DNA of 64,000 bases from JAXDJH01 sp034663635. GTDB lineage: Bacteria > Actinomycetota > CADDZG01 > WHSQ01. The translations under genes and the position numbers were made by a program. Each line of letters opens with the position of its first letter. The stretch's first letter is position 1. This document shows positions 27,026 through 35,703 of the stretch, in pieces. The notes under the pieces are model-generated. The model saw nothing but the letters and a program-made list of their open reading frames with translations. It was not told the origin of the DNA and searched no databases. The stretch is taken from positions 62,001 to 126,000 of the forward strand of contig JAXDJH010000007.1 of NCBI GenBank assembly GCA_034663635.1. The letters run 5' to 3'.

Positions 27026-28987
27026 CTATCCGCGCACGCGGAACACGTGCGCGGGCTGGTCGTAGGGATCCAGGCGGATGTAGTTCTCGGGCCCGTGCCA
27101 CATGAAAGTGGTGTCCGTTAACAGATCGTGAACTTCGAAGGCCTGCCACGGATCGATGCCGAGTGCGGTGGAATCGAGATTGAGGGTGCCCTCTTCCCAG
27201 TGGAACGGGTTGAGGTTGAGCACGACCAGGATCGGGTCTTCGCCGGGCGATGTCTTGGAGAACGCGAGCAGGTTCTCTTTGTCCACGTCGTGGAAGGCGA
27301 TGTTGGTGAGCTCGTGCAAGGCAGGCTGCTTGCGCCTAAGGTCGTTGATCTTGGTGTTGTAGGCGCCGCGTGAATCCGAGCGACTCCAATCGCGCGGACG
27401 CAGTTCGTACTTCTCGGAACTGAGGTATTCCTCAGATCCCCACTTCACCGGAACGTTCTCGAACAGTTCGTAACCCGAGTAGACGCCGTAGCTCGGCGAT
27501 AGCAGCGCGGCCAGGATCAACCGGATCTTGAATGCCGGAGGCCCACCTGTTTGTAGGTACTCGTGAAGGATGTCTGGGGTGTTGGCGAAGAAGTTCGGTC
27601 TGAAGTAGTCCTTCATCTCGGTCTGCGCCAGCTCGAGCATGTATTCGGTGAGTTCGTATTTCGTATTGCGCCACGTGAAATACGTGTACGACTGCGTGAA
27701 TCCGATCTTGGCGAGTTTCTTCATCACGGCGGGTCGCGTAAAAGCCTCCGCAAGAAGGATCACGTCCGGGTGGCGCGTTTGGATGTCGTCGATCACCCAC
27801 TCCCAGAAATTGAACGACTTCGTGTGGGGGTTATCGACTCGGAAGATCTTGATGCCGTGATCGATCCAATGGTCGAGCACCGACTTGAGCTCGGTCCACA
27901 GGCCCTCTTTGTCTTCGGTGTCGAAGTTGATCGGATAGATGTCCTGATACTTCTTCGGAGGGTTCTCGGCGTAGCGGATCGACCCATCGGGGCGGTGGTT
28001 GAACCATTCGGGATGAGCGGCGACCCACGGATGGTCCGGAGAGCACTGGATGGCGAAATCGAGCGCGATCTCGAGTCCGAGCCGGTCGGCCTCGGCCACG
28101 AAGGCATCGAAGTCCTTCAGGGTCCCGAGGGCCGGGTTCACGTCCTTGTGACCGCCCTGTGGGCTCCCGATCGCCCACGGCGAACCGACGTCATCGGGCC
28201 CGGCCTCCAGCGTGTTGTTGCGACCCTTGCGGAATCTCTCTCCGATGGGATGGATAGGGGGTAGATAGACGATGTCGAAGCCCATGTCCGCGATCCGGGC
28301 CAGGTCCTTCGCTGCGGTCTTGAAGGTGCCGTGCGTCGAAGACGTCCCGGTCGAGCGGGGGAAGAGCTCGTACCACGCGCCGAACCGGGCCCGCTCTCGG
28401 TCCACGGTGAGCTCGAGCACGGGTTTCGCAGTGGTTGCGCCGGTCCTGTCGCTCACTCGAGTCATGACCGCGGCGACCTCCTCGGCGAGGATCGCCGTCG
28501 CGCGCGGGTCGTCGGGGCCGGTCGCTCCTTTTGGGGACTTCCGAACCACGTCGATCGCGGCCGTCAGGACCTTTCCGTCTTTCGCGCCGGCGGCCTTGAT
28601 CCGTGCCTCGACCAGCCGGATGCCTTCTTCTATCTCGACATCCACGTCTTGGGCCGCTTCGACTCGTTTGATGAAGTCCCGGCGCCAGGTCCCGAATGCA
28701 TCGGTCCAGGCTTCGATCGTGTAGCGCCAGCGTCCGATGCCGCCGGGACGGAATGAGCCCCCCCAACGATCGTTGCCGAGCTCGAGCATCGGCGACTCGG
28801 ACCACTTGGCGTCGCCGGGCCCCCGGTAGCGGATCACGGCCCTCAATAGGGCGGGCCCATCTCTGAAGATGTCGGCAGTGACCTCGACGAGGTCCCCGAC
28901 CACGGCCTTCGCTCGGTGCACGCCACAGTCGAGCTGAGGCCTCACGGCCTCGATCACGACGTGCCCGCGCTGGAGGTCTTGCTTCAA
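27026..28987 (-). CDS. glgE: Alpha-1,4-glucan:maltose-1-phosphate maltosyltransferase GlgE
   Basis: A 653-residue GH13_3 enzyme that extends alpha-1,4-glucans with maltose from maltose 1-phosphate. The family start GHVVIEAVRPQLDCGVHRAKAV is present, then SSTHGTFKTAAKDLARIADMG-type motifs split over the linker. The nucleophile Asp is in IFRVDNPHTKSFNFWEW, the acid/base Glu in VILLAEAFTRP, and SYTYFTWRNTKYEL is typical. The frame is open to ATG 29059, but I choose TTG 28987, which has AAAGGGG upstream and fits family length. It is divergent from glgP across about 140 bases. Confidence 0.93.
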   Translation of the reverse strand: MKQDLQRGHVVIEAVRPQLDCGVHRAKAVVGDLVEVTADIFRDGPALLRAVIRYRGPGDAKWSESPMLELGNDRWGGSFRPGGIGRWRYTIEAWTDAFGTWRRDFIKRVEAAQDVDVEIEEGIRLVEARIKAAGAKDGKVLTAAIDVVRKSPKGATGPDDPRATAILAEEVAAVMTRVSDRTGATTAKPVLELTVDRERARFGAWYELFPRSTGTSSTHGTFKTAAKDLARIADMGFDIVYLPPIHPIGERFRKGRNNTLEAGPDDVGSPWAIGSPQGGHKDVNPALGTLKDFDAFVAEADRLGLEIALDFAIQCSPDHPWVAAHPEWFNHRPDGSIRYAENPPKKYQDIYPINFDTEDKEGLWTELKSVLDHWIDHGIKIFRVDNPHTKSFNFWEWVIDDIQTRHPDVILLAEAFTRPAVMKKLAKIGFTQSYTYFTWRNTKYELTEYMLELAQTEMKDYFRPNFFANTPDILHEYLQTGGPPAFKIRLILAALLSPSYGVYSGYELFENVPVKWGSEEYLSSEKYELRPRDWSRSDSRGAYNTKINDLRRKQPALHELTNIAFHDVDKENLLAFSKTSPGEDPILVVLNLNPFHWEEGTLNLDSTALGIDPWQAFEVHDLLTDTTFMWHGPENYIRLDPYDQPAHVFRVRG

Positions 28988-29126
28988 GGCGCAACAGCCC
29001 CTTTCGATCCGCTCGCGCTTCCGCCACCCGGCGACCGGTATCCGGTCAAAGCGACCCAAGCAAACCTACGATGCCGTGTCGCGAGCCGCCTCCCAGGCGC
29101 TCGATTCCTGTGAGACTCTTACCCAC

Positions 29127-31679
29127 ATGAAGGCACTTCGCAGCTTTGCAGTGAGAGCGGCACTCCCAGACGAGCTGGGCGTGCTCGCCACGATCGCCCT
29201 GAATGTCCGCTGGAGCTGGTACCCGCCCGCCGTGGACCTATTCCGCTGGATCGACGGGGACGCCTGGGAGAGGGCCGAGCACGACCCCATGAAGATGCTC
29301 GGTCTGATCACCCACGAGCGGTACGAGGAGCTGGCCGAGGATGGGCCGTTCATGTCGTTCCTCGCCCAGGTTGAGGACGACCTTCAGCGCTACATCGAGG
29401 AGCCTCGTTGGTTCCAAAGCCGCGAGAAGAGCCCACTCAAGCAGGTTGGCTACTTCTCACCCGAATTCGGTGTTTCGGAGGCCCTTCCGATCTACTCGGG
29501 CGGCCTCGGCGTCTTGGCGGGAGACCATCTGAAGGCGGCGAGCGATCTCGGTGTGCCGCTCGTAGGCGTGGGCCTTCTTTATAGGCAGGGCTACTTCCGG
29601 CAGTCGCTGAATGCCGATGGCTGGCAGCAAGAGCGTTACCCCGATCTGGATCCGCACGCGATGCCCTTGTCGCTGATGACCGGCATCGACGACGCTCCGC
29701 TCAAGATCGAAGTCGATCAGGCCGGACAACGCTGTGTCGCACAACTCTGGCGCGCGCAGATCGGTCGCGTGGACCTGATCCTCATGGACTGCGACGTCGA
29801 AGAGAACAGCGAAGACGAGCGCAAGATCACAGATCGTCTCTACGGTGGTGGAACGGAACACCGGTTGCGTCAGGAGATCCTTCTAGGGATCGGTGGAGTG
29901 CGCGCCCTCGAAGCGGCCGGCTATTCGCCCGACGTCTTCCACTCGAACGAGGGACACGCTGGATTCTTGGGTCTCGAGAGGATCAGGCGACTTGTCGCAG
30001 ATCACGGGATGAGCTTCGCTCAAGCTATCGAAGCGGTCAGAGCGGCAACCATCTTCACGACGCATACTCCGGTCCCCGCGGGGATCGACGTCTACGAAGC
30101 CGAGTTGATGGAGAAGTATTTCGACAACTACCTGAAGGAATGCGACCTCACGTTCCAAGAGTTGATGCAGCTCGGGTCGGCTACCCCCATCCCCGAGGAG
30201 GGCCTTCCCGACGCCAAATTCAACATGGCGGTGATGGGACTTCGACTGGCGGGTCGCTCGAACGCAGTGAGCAAGCTTCACGGCGAAGTCTCCCGGGCGA
30301 TCTTCTCGGGCCTTTGGCCCGAGATCCCAAGGGACGAGGTACCCATCGGTTCGATAACCAACGGCGTCCACACGTCGACGTGGCTCGGCCCCGAGATGTG
30401 GGAGCTGCTCGAACGGCGTTTCTCGCCGGGTTGGACGGAGACGGGCTCTACGAAGTGGACCAAGATCAAGGAAGTTCCCGACGCCGAACTCTGGCGCGCA
30501 CGAGAGAGAGCCCGAGAGCGTCTCGTTTACGCGGTTCGCGAGAAGAAGCGCGAGCAGCTGATGAACCGAGGGATCCCCGAGTCCGAACTCGGTTGGACGG
30601 ACGAGATCTTCGATCCCACCGCCTTGACGATCGGGTTCGCTCGTCGCTTCGCGCAATACAAACGAGGAACACTCATCCTGTCCGACATCGAGAGACTTAA
30701 GCGGATCCTGCTGTCGCCAGATCGACCGGTGCAATTCGTGATCGCCGGCAAGGCGCATCCGCTCGACGACGGCGGCAAGGAGATGATCCGCAACCTCGTG
30801 CACTTCGCCGCGGGGCCTGAGGTCCGGTATCGCTTCGCGTTCATCGAGGACTACGACATGGAGATCGCCCGGCTCCTCTGTCAGGGAGCCGACGTGTGGC
30901 TGAACAACCCGCGGCGGCCGTTGGAAGCCTGTGGAACGAGCGGGATGAAGGCTGCTTTGAACGGGGCTATCAATTGTTCGGTTTTGGACGGGTGGTGGGA
31001 CGAGTGCTACGACGGCAACAACGGCTGGGCCATCGGCACCGTCGAGAACTACACCGATCCGGAGCTTCAGGACCGCGTTGAAGCCAGCGCTCTCTACGAC
31101 CTCCTGGAGCGAGACATCGTCCCTCGCTTCTACGACCGATCCGAGGGGCCGGTCCCGCGCCGGTGGGTCGAACGGATGAAGTCTTCGATCGGCAGCCTCG
31201 GCGGATTCGTCACAGCGGACCGGATGGTCCGCGACTACACCGAGAAGCTCTACGAGCCGGCCGCCGAGCAGGAACAAGTCATCTGCGCGGACGACTACGC
31301 CAGAGCGAAGGCGCTGGCGGAATGGAAAGCCCGGCTGGCCGAGGCATGGGAAGGCATCGCGATCATGGACGTCGAAGGCGATGTGAAAGCTGCCGAGGTC
31401 GGAGAGGACCGCATGGTGGGGGCCGTGATCCGTTTGGGCAGCCTTTCCACCGACGACATCGCAGTGCAGCTTGCGCACGGCCGCGTGGGTGCGAGCGGAG
31501 AGATCGTCGACCCCCATCTGACGGAGATGACCGCGGACCATTGCGTCGACGGGACCTGCGTCTATCGAGGGAAGTTCACGACGGCCGACCCCGGCCTCTA
31601 CGGCTTCGCCTTGAGAGTGATCCCATCCCATCCCGACCTGACGAATCCCTTAGACCTGGGTCTCCTGGCCTGGGCCTGA
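29127..31679 (+). CDS. glgP: Alpha-glucan phosphorylase, DUF3417 type
   Basis: An 850-residue GT35 phosphorylase releasing glucose 1-phosphate from glucans. It belongs to the group with an N-terminal DUF3417 region (LGVLATIALNVRWSWYPPAVDLFRWID) rather than the E. coli GlgP form. The pyridoxal phosphate lysine is K608 in RRPLEACGTSGMKAALNG, preceded by GADVWLNNP. The substrate segments SNEGHAGFLGLERIR and FTTHTPVPAGIDVY are conserved. I start at ATG 29127 because homology begins with MKALRSFAVRAALP; the frame is open from 29076. It faces away from glgE, so synthesis and breakdown genes share one control region. Confidence 0.93.
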   Translation: MKALRSFAVRAALPDELGVLATIALNVRWSWYPPAVDLFRWIDGDAWERAEHDPMKMLGLITHERYEELAEDGPFMSFLAQVEDDLQRYIEEPRWFQSREKSPLKQVGYFSPEFGVSEALPIYSGGLGVLAGDHLKAASDLGVPLVGVGLLYRQGYFRQSLNADGWQQERYPDLDPHAMPLSLMTGIDDAPLKIEVDQAGQRCVAQLWRAQIGRVDLILMDCDVEENSEDERKITDRLYGGGTEHRLRQEILLGIGGVRALEAAGYSPDVFHSNEGHAGFLGLERIRRLVADHGMSFAQAIEAVRAATIFTTHTPVPAGIDVYEAELMEKYFDNYLKECDLTFQELMQLGSATPIPEEGLPDAKFNMAVMGLRLAGRSNAVSKLHGEVSRAIFSGLWPEIPRDEVPIGSITNGVHTSTWLGPEMWELLERRFSPGWTETGSTKWTKIKEVPDAELWRARERARERLVYAVREKKREQLMNRGIPESELGWTDEIFDPTALTIGFARRFAQYKRGTLILSDIERLKRILLSPDRPVQFVIAGKAHPLDDGGKEMIRNLVHFAAGPEVRYRFAFIEDYDMEIARLLCQGADVWLNNPRRPLEACGTSGMKAALNGAINCSVLDGWWDECYDGNNGWAIGTVENYTDPELQDRVEASALYDLLERDIVPRFYDRSEGPVPRRWVERMKSSIGSLGGFVTADRMVRDYTEKLYEPAAEQEQVICADDYARAKALAEWKARLAEAWEGIAIMDVEGDVKAAEVGEDRMVGAVIRLGSLSTDDIAVQLAHGRVGASGEIVDPHLTEMTADHCVDGTCVYRGKFTTADPGLYGFALRVIPSHPDLTNPLDLGLLAWA

Positions 31680-31705
31680 CCCCCCCCTCGCGAGTGTTCA
31701 GGAGA

Positions 31706-31737
31706 TTGCTCATCGAGCAACGTCGTGAACAGTCACG
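31706..31737. promoter_or_regulatory. Two inverted repeats before the lactate-monooxygenase-like gene
   Basis: TTGCTC-N3-GAGCAA (31706-31720) and CGTGA-N4-TCACG (31724-31737) lie in the 77-base gap before ATG 31757. They are candidate operators for a local regulator. The first could also form a small hairpin ending glgP transcripts. Confidence 0.35.
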
Positions 31738-31756
31738 TGATTACGATGCGTGATCG

Positions 31757-32914
31757 ATGAGCCACTCCAACTTCCAGAACGAGATCTATCTCGCCGGCGT
31801 CGGTGGAGCCGTGCCGCAGTTCCCGGTTGCGATGGCCGACCTCGAACGCAAGTTCGAGGAGGTAGCTCCGGAGACCACGGTCGGTTACGTCAGCGGGGGA
31901 GCGGGACTCGGCCGCACGATGGCGTCGAACCTCCGAGCCTTCGACAAGTGGGGGATCGTGCCGCGCATGCTGACCAACGTCGAGGTACGAGACACCTCGG
32001 CTTCGGTTCTGGGTCTCGACCTTCCGGCCCCCGTCTTTCTCGCGCCGATAGGAGTCCAAGGGATCGCACACGACAACGCCGAGGTCGAGGTTGCAACGGC
32101 GGCTCGGGCGGTGGGGGTTCCGATGATCCTCAGCACCGTCTCGTCGAAACGTATGGAGGACGTCGCGGAGACGCTCGGCGACACGCCTCGTTGGTTCCAG
32201 CTCTACTGGCCGCGCGACCGGGCGCTGACGGAGAGCTTCCTCACTCGAGCGAAGGCGGCGGGATTCAGCGCGGTAGTCGTGACGCTCGACACCCGCATCC
32301 TTGCCTGGAGGCCGCGCGACATCCAAGCTGGATATCTTCCGTTCCTGCGCGGCGAGGGCATCGCCAACTACATCTCCGACCCGGTCTTCAGATCGTGGCT
32401 CGAGACGCCGCCCGAAGAAGACATGGGGCCTGCGATCATGAACTGGGTGGCTCAGTTCTCGTATCCCTCGACCACATGGGACGACCTCGCGTGGCTGAAG
32501 GAGGTCACGGATCTACCTATCGTTCTCAAAGGCATCCAGCATCCGGACGATGCGCGCGCTTCCGTGGAAGCCGGCGTGCAAGGGATCATCGTCTCGAACC
32601 ATGGCGGCAGACAGGTCGATGGAGCGATCGGTTCACTCGATGCACTGCCGGCCGTCATCGACGCGGTGCCCGAGGACTTCACCGTTCTGTTCGATAGCGG
32701 CATCCGCGGCGGATCCGACGCGTTCAAAGCGATAGCACTCGGAGCGCAAGGTGTGCTGTTGGGCCGGCCCTACATCTGGGCGCTGACGATCGGTGGGGCG
32801 CCGGCGATCGAGCAGATGCTGCACGGCTTCCTCGCCGAGCTCGACCTGACGCTTGCGCTGAGCGGCTACAGGGACTTCGGAGAGGTCAACAGGTGGGCTC
32901 TCACCGCTACGTAA
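31757..32914 (+). CDS. FMN-dependent alpha-hydroxy-acid oxidase, lactate 2-monooxygenase-like
   Basis: A 385-residue flavoprotein of the lactate monooxygenase/FMN alpha-hydroxy-acid dehydrogenase family. The start NFQNEIYLAGVGGAVPQFPV is typical of lactate 2-monooxygenases. FLAPIGVQGIAH and RWFQLYWPRD line the FMN site. IVLKGIQHPDDA holds the flavin-contacting Lys, IIVSNHGGRQVDGAIGS the catalytic His and substrate Arg, and LFDSGIRGGSDAFKAIALGAQGVLLGRPY the phosphate-binding region. Lactate 2-monooxygenase converts L-lactate and oxygen to acetate, CO2 and water; the exact 2-hydroxy acid is not certain. Its stop converges with the MerB-like gene. Confidence 0.9.
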   Translation: MSHSNFQNEIYLAGVGGAVPQFPVAMADLERKFEEVAPETTVGYVSGGAGLGRTMASNLRAFDKWGIVPRMLTNVEVRDTSASVLGLDLPAPVFLAPIGVQGIAHDNAEVEVATAARAVGVPMILSTVSSKRMEDVAETLGDTPRWFQLYWPRDRALTESFLTRAKAAGFSAVVVTLDTRILAWRPRDIQAGYLPFLRGEGIANYISDPVFRSWLETPPEEDMGPAIMNWVAQFSYPSTTWDDLAWLKEVTDLPIVLKGIQHPDDARASVEAGVQGIIVSNHGGRQVDGAIGSLDALPAVIDAVPEDFTVLFDSGIRGGSDAFKAIALGAQGVLLGRPYIWALTIGGAPAIEQMLHGFLAELDLTLALSGYRDFGEVNRWALTAT

Positions 32915-33575
32915 GTTTCCAGAAGTCGTTGGTTAGGCCGACGCTTCGGAGCACGTTCTCCGCTTCCTCGGCCGATCGCTTTTGCCAATCTGGGTGATCG
33001 CGGCCCTCGAACCACTTTTGAGCGAGTTCCCACTGTTGCCCGACGGTCATCCTTTCGCCGCGGGGCCGAGTGGGTTCGGTGAGCCAGTTCTCTAAGTGCT
33101 CTTCCGACCGGAAGACGAGCATGTTCGCTCAGGTATGCGCGATGTCTTCGTACCAGCGTCTCGCAGGCACCCCGAAATGAACCACGTAGTCGCTGGGCGC
33201 GATGGCGTTCGACCTAACGCTTAGCTCCAAGGACTCGTCGCAGTCCGGACACTTTGTGGCCACGTCGCCGTCGGACCCCAGTACGGCGAGCACTCCAAGG
33301 CCGTCCCAAACACATACGGCATCCCAGGTGCCCTCATCCGTGCGCACTTTGAATGGTTCATCGGCCGCAGAGAAAGGGTGTGCGAGCCACAAAGCACCCG
33401 TCTCGGGATACAGAGCGATCACGCCCTCTTCATCAAGTCGCACGAGCGCGTCCTGCACGCCGTCGAGTGGGATCCCCAACCGTTCGGAGATCTCAGAGGA
33501 AGACGGTCCGCGCTGATCTTCGATGAACGATCTGTAGATCTCGACGCGGACGTCGTTGTCGGACAGAGCTACCAG
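32907..33575 (-). CDS. MerB-like (alkylmercury lyase family) protein, probable selenoprotein
   Basis: One frame of about 222 codons interrupted by TGA at 33131-33129. Upstream codes for a winged-helix segment (DVRVEIYRSFIEDQRGPSSS), then LWLAHPFSAADEPFKV, VCVWDGLGVLAVLG, TKCPDCDESLEL and VVHFGVPARRWYEDIAHT. After the TGA the same frame continues ANMLVFRSEEHLENWL and ends with RSVGLTNDFWKLT, the usual end of actinobacterial MerB-like proteins. From memory, relatives have Cys where the TGA falls. A GGUC-loop hairpin begins just after it. TGA is an ordinary stop elsewhere here, so selenocysteine insertion (residue 149) is the best reading; a nonsense mutation is the alternative. No ATG/GTG/TTG precedes the conserved start, so CTG 33575 or 33566 is inferred; TTG 33479 would lose the N-terminal domain. 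Confidence 0.7.
33096..33128 (-). promoter_or_regulatory. SECIS-like hairpin after in-frame UGA
   Basis: On the minus strand, directly 3' of the UGA, TCTTCC-GGTC-GGAAGA forms a 6-bp stem with a GGUC apical loop (33100-33115). A bulged G and a further C-G pair lie beneath it. The UGA-to-loop distance is 19 bases. As I recall it, the E. coli fdhF SECIS has the same GGUC loop at 18 bases with a bulged U, so position and loop both fit a bacterial SelB-binding element. Confidence 0.65.
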
Positions 33576-33934
33576 CCGAGTTCGCGGAGGCGTGCGTCCG
33601 AGATGCCGAAGTGATGCCCGATCTCGTGGATCACCGTCCGGCGAACCTGCTCTCGTATCCGATCGGGAGTTCGAGCGAAGCGCACGATCGGGCCTCGGTA
33701 GATCGAGATTTTGTCGGGCATAGCAGAGGTGTACCAGATCCCTCGTTGAGTCAGAGGGATGCCGTGATAGAGGCCGAGAAGCGTGTGACCGGGGTGCATG
33801 CGGTGCAACATCTCGAGGGGCGGTTCGTCTTCGACGACGACTTCGACGTTTTGCATCCTGGCCGCGATGTCCTCGGGCAACGAGTCCAATGCCTCGGCCA
33901 CCAGATCCTCGAAGGTCAACACTCGATCGGTCAT
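33569..33934 (-). CDS. Zincin-like metallopeptidase (HExxH)
   Basis: A 121-residue small metallopeptidase of the zincin_1 (PF06262-type) family. It begins LTFEDLVAEALDSLPEDIA and ends VRRTVIHEIGHHFGISDARLRELGW, holding the HEIGHH zinc motif with a likely third ligand Asp. The substrate is unknown and it is predicted cytoplasmic. I favour ATG 33934, where family homology starts; ATG 33967 or a TTG at 33976 overlapping the treZ stop are possible and would couple it to treZ. Its stop overlaps or adjoins the inferred start of the MerB-like gene. Confidence 0.85.
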   Translation of the reverse strand: MTDRVLTFEDLVAEALDSLPEDIAARMQNVEVVVEDEPPLEMLHRMHPGHTLLGLYHGIPLTQRGIWYTSAMPDKISIYRGPIVRFARTPDRIREQVRRTVIHEIGHHFGISDARLRELGW

Positions 33935-33972
33935 CTCGGGTCCTTCAACACCAGGATCGGCCCCCATGTTCC

Positions 33973-35703
33973 TCAACCCCGACGGATCGCGATGCTTTGG
34001 GGCAGAAGCCGGATGGCGCCGCCCGTGGCCTCGGAATCATCGGAGGCGAGGATGACCTCCCCACCTTGAGGCGTTGGCACGAACCTTTCGTCGGCCGAGA
34101 GGTTGGCCGCGATCGTGAACGAGCCCCGCTCGACGACGATCCAACGCTCCTCCTCGTCGAAGGAGACCTTGAGCCCATCCAGATCGCCTTCGCGCAGTTC
34201 GGGATGGGCCTTGCGAAGCGCTATCAACTGTTTGTGCCACTCGAGGAACTCGGAGTGGGGACTCTCAGACGACTCGTTCCAGACAAGTTTGGAGCGCCGG
34301 AACGTGTCGGCCCCTTGCGGGTCGGGAACATCGCTTGGGTCCCAGCCGAAAGCTGCGAACTCGCGCTTGCGGCCCTCGGTGACGGCGCGCCCGAGGGCCG
34401 GATCATGGTGATCGGTGAAGTAGAGGAACGGGGTGGAGGCTCCCCATTCTTCGCCCATGAACAGCATCGGAACGAACGGCGATGTCAGTACCAGCGCGGC
34501 GCCGATCTTCAACAGACCCGGGCTCATCAATCCTGAGCTGCGATCCCCGGTCGCTCGGTTGCCCACCTGGTCGTGGTTCTGCAGATAGCCCAAGAACCGG
34601 TGGCCGGGTATGTCTTCGAAGGCTCGACCGTGGAAGCGTCTGCGGTACTCGGAGTAACTCCTTCCGTAGACGAAAGCGTGTTTGTAAGCCTTGGCGAGAT
34701 GCGCAACCTTCCCGAAGTCCGCGTAGTACCCGGATCGGTCTCCGGTGAGAAGCGAGAAGAGCGAGTGATGGAAATCGTCGCTCCATTGAGCGTCGAGTCC
34801 ATAGCCTCCGTGGTCGCGGCTTTGGACGATACGAGGATCGTTCAGATCGCTTTCGGCGATCACCCAGATGGCCCTGATGTCTTGAGACGAGATCGGACGG
34901 ACGAACTCTGCGATCTCCTCGAGGATGTGGAGTGCCGAGGTGTCAAGGATCGCGTGGATCGCATCAAGCCTTAGCCCGTCGAGGTGGTAGTCGCGCAGCC
35001 ACGTCAACGCGTTCTCTACGAAGAACTCCCGCACCGGCCCGCTTTCGGGGCCGTCGAAATTGATGGCGTCGCCCCACGGGGTCGCGTAGCGATCGGTGAA
35101 GTAGTGGCCGAAGCGGCCGAGGTAGTTACCAGACGGGCCCAGATGGTTGTAAACGACATCCACGATCACCGCGATGCCCATCGTGTGGGCGGCATCGACG
35201 AGACGCTTCAGTCCGTCCGGCCCTCCGTATGCATGATGAGGAGCAAACAGGTCGACCCCGTCATAGCCCCAGCCCCTTTCTCCGGGAAACTCTGCAACCG
35301 GCATCAACTCGATCGCGGTCACACCGAGACTCTCCAGATGAGGAAATCGCTCGATCGCCGCGTCGAAGGTTCCCTCTTCTGTGAACGTGCCGATGTGGAT
35401 CTCGTAGATCACCTGATCCTTGAGCGGACCGGGGTCGAAGTGAGGAGTGGCCCACTTGTAGACATCGTGGTCGACGACCCGCGATGAGCCTCCCGGCCCG
35501 TAGGGCTGCCAGCCCGAGCGCGGGTCGGGCAAGGGATCCGAACCGTCCAGCGAGAACGCGTAGTCGTCTCCGTGCACCGCATCGGCCTCGATCTCGAACC
35601 ACCCGCCGGCTACGGACTTCATCTCGACGCGCTCGTTGCCGAGGATCAGCGCTACCGATTGGGCTTTGGGGGCCCAGACCTCAAACGATCGTTGAGGAGA
35701 CAC
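33973..35703 (-). CDS. treZ: Malto-oligosyltrehalose trehalohydrolase TreZ
   Basis: A 576-residue GH13 enzyme releasing trehalose from maltooligosyl-trehalose made by TreY. It has an N-terminal CBM48-like domain (FEVWAPKAQSVALILGN), then IYEIHIGTFTEEGTFDAAIERFPHLESLGVTAIELMPVAEFPG split across motifs, DVVYNHLGPSGNY, the nucleophile in DGLRLDAIHAI, the acid/base in WVIAESDLND and YLQNHDQVGNRA. GTG start. It overlaps the end of the GH57 gene by 23 bases and lies in one run with treY and glgX, completing the TreY-TreZ route from glycogen to trehalose. Confidence 0.95.
   Translation of the reverse strand: MSPQRSFEVWAPKAQSVALILGNERVEMKSVAGGWFEIEADAVHGDDYAFSLDGSDPLPDPRSGWQPYGPGGSSRVVDHDVYKWATPHFDPGPLKDQVIYEIHIGTFTEEGTFDAAIERFPHLESLGVTAIELMPVAEFPGERGWGYDGVDLFAPHHAYGGPDGLKRLVDAAHTMGIAVIVDVVYNHLGPSGNYLGRFGHYFTDRYATPWGDAINFDGPESGPVREFFVENALTWLRDYHLDGLRLDAIHAILDTSALHILEEIAEFVRPISSQDIRAIWVIAESDLNDPRIVQSRDHGGYGLDAQWSDDFHHSLFSLLTGDRSGYYADFGKVAHLAKAYKHAFVYGRSYSEYRRRFHGRAFEDIPGHRFLGYLQNHDQVGNRATGDRSSGLMSPGLLKIGAALVLTSPFVPMLFMGEEWGASTPFLYFTDHHDPALGRAVTEGRKREFAAFGWDPSDVPDPQGADTFRRSKLVWNESSESPHSEFLEWHKQLIALRKAHPELREGDLDGLKVSFDEEERWIVVERGSFTIAANLSADERFVPTPQGGEVILASDDSEATGGAIRLLPQSIAIRRG

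Noticed and set aside
29883..31631. 582-codon open frame opposite glgP
   Set aside because: It mirrors the glgP codon pattern in a GC-rich genome, has no recognisable motif and no ribosome-binding site, while glgP is certain.
32907..33479. Reading the MerB-like locus as two separate genes or a simple pseudogene
   Set aside because: Both parts are in one frame, show no decay, and a SECIS-like hairpin follows the UGA. The pseudogene reading remains the main alternative and is stated in the finding.
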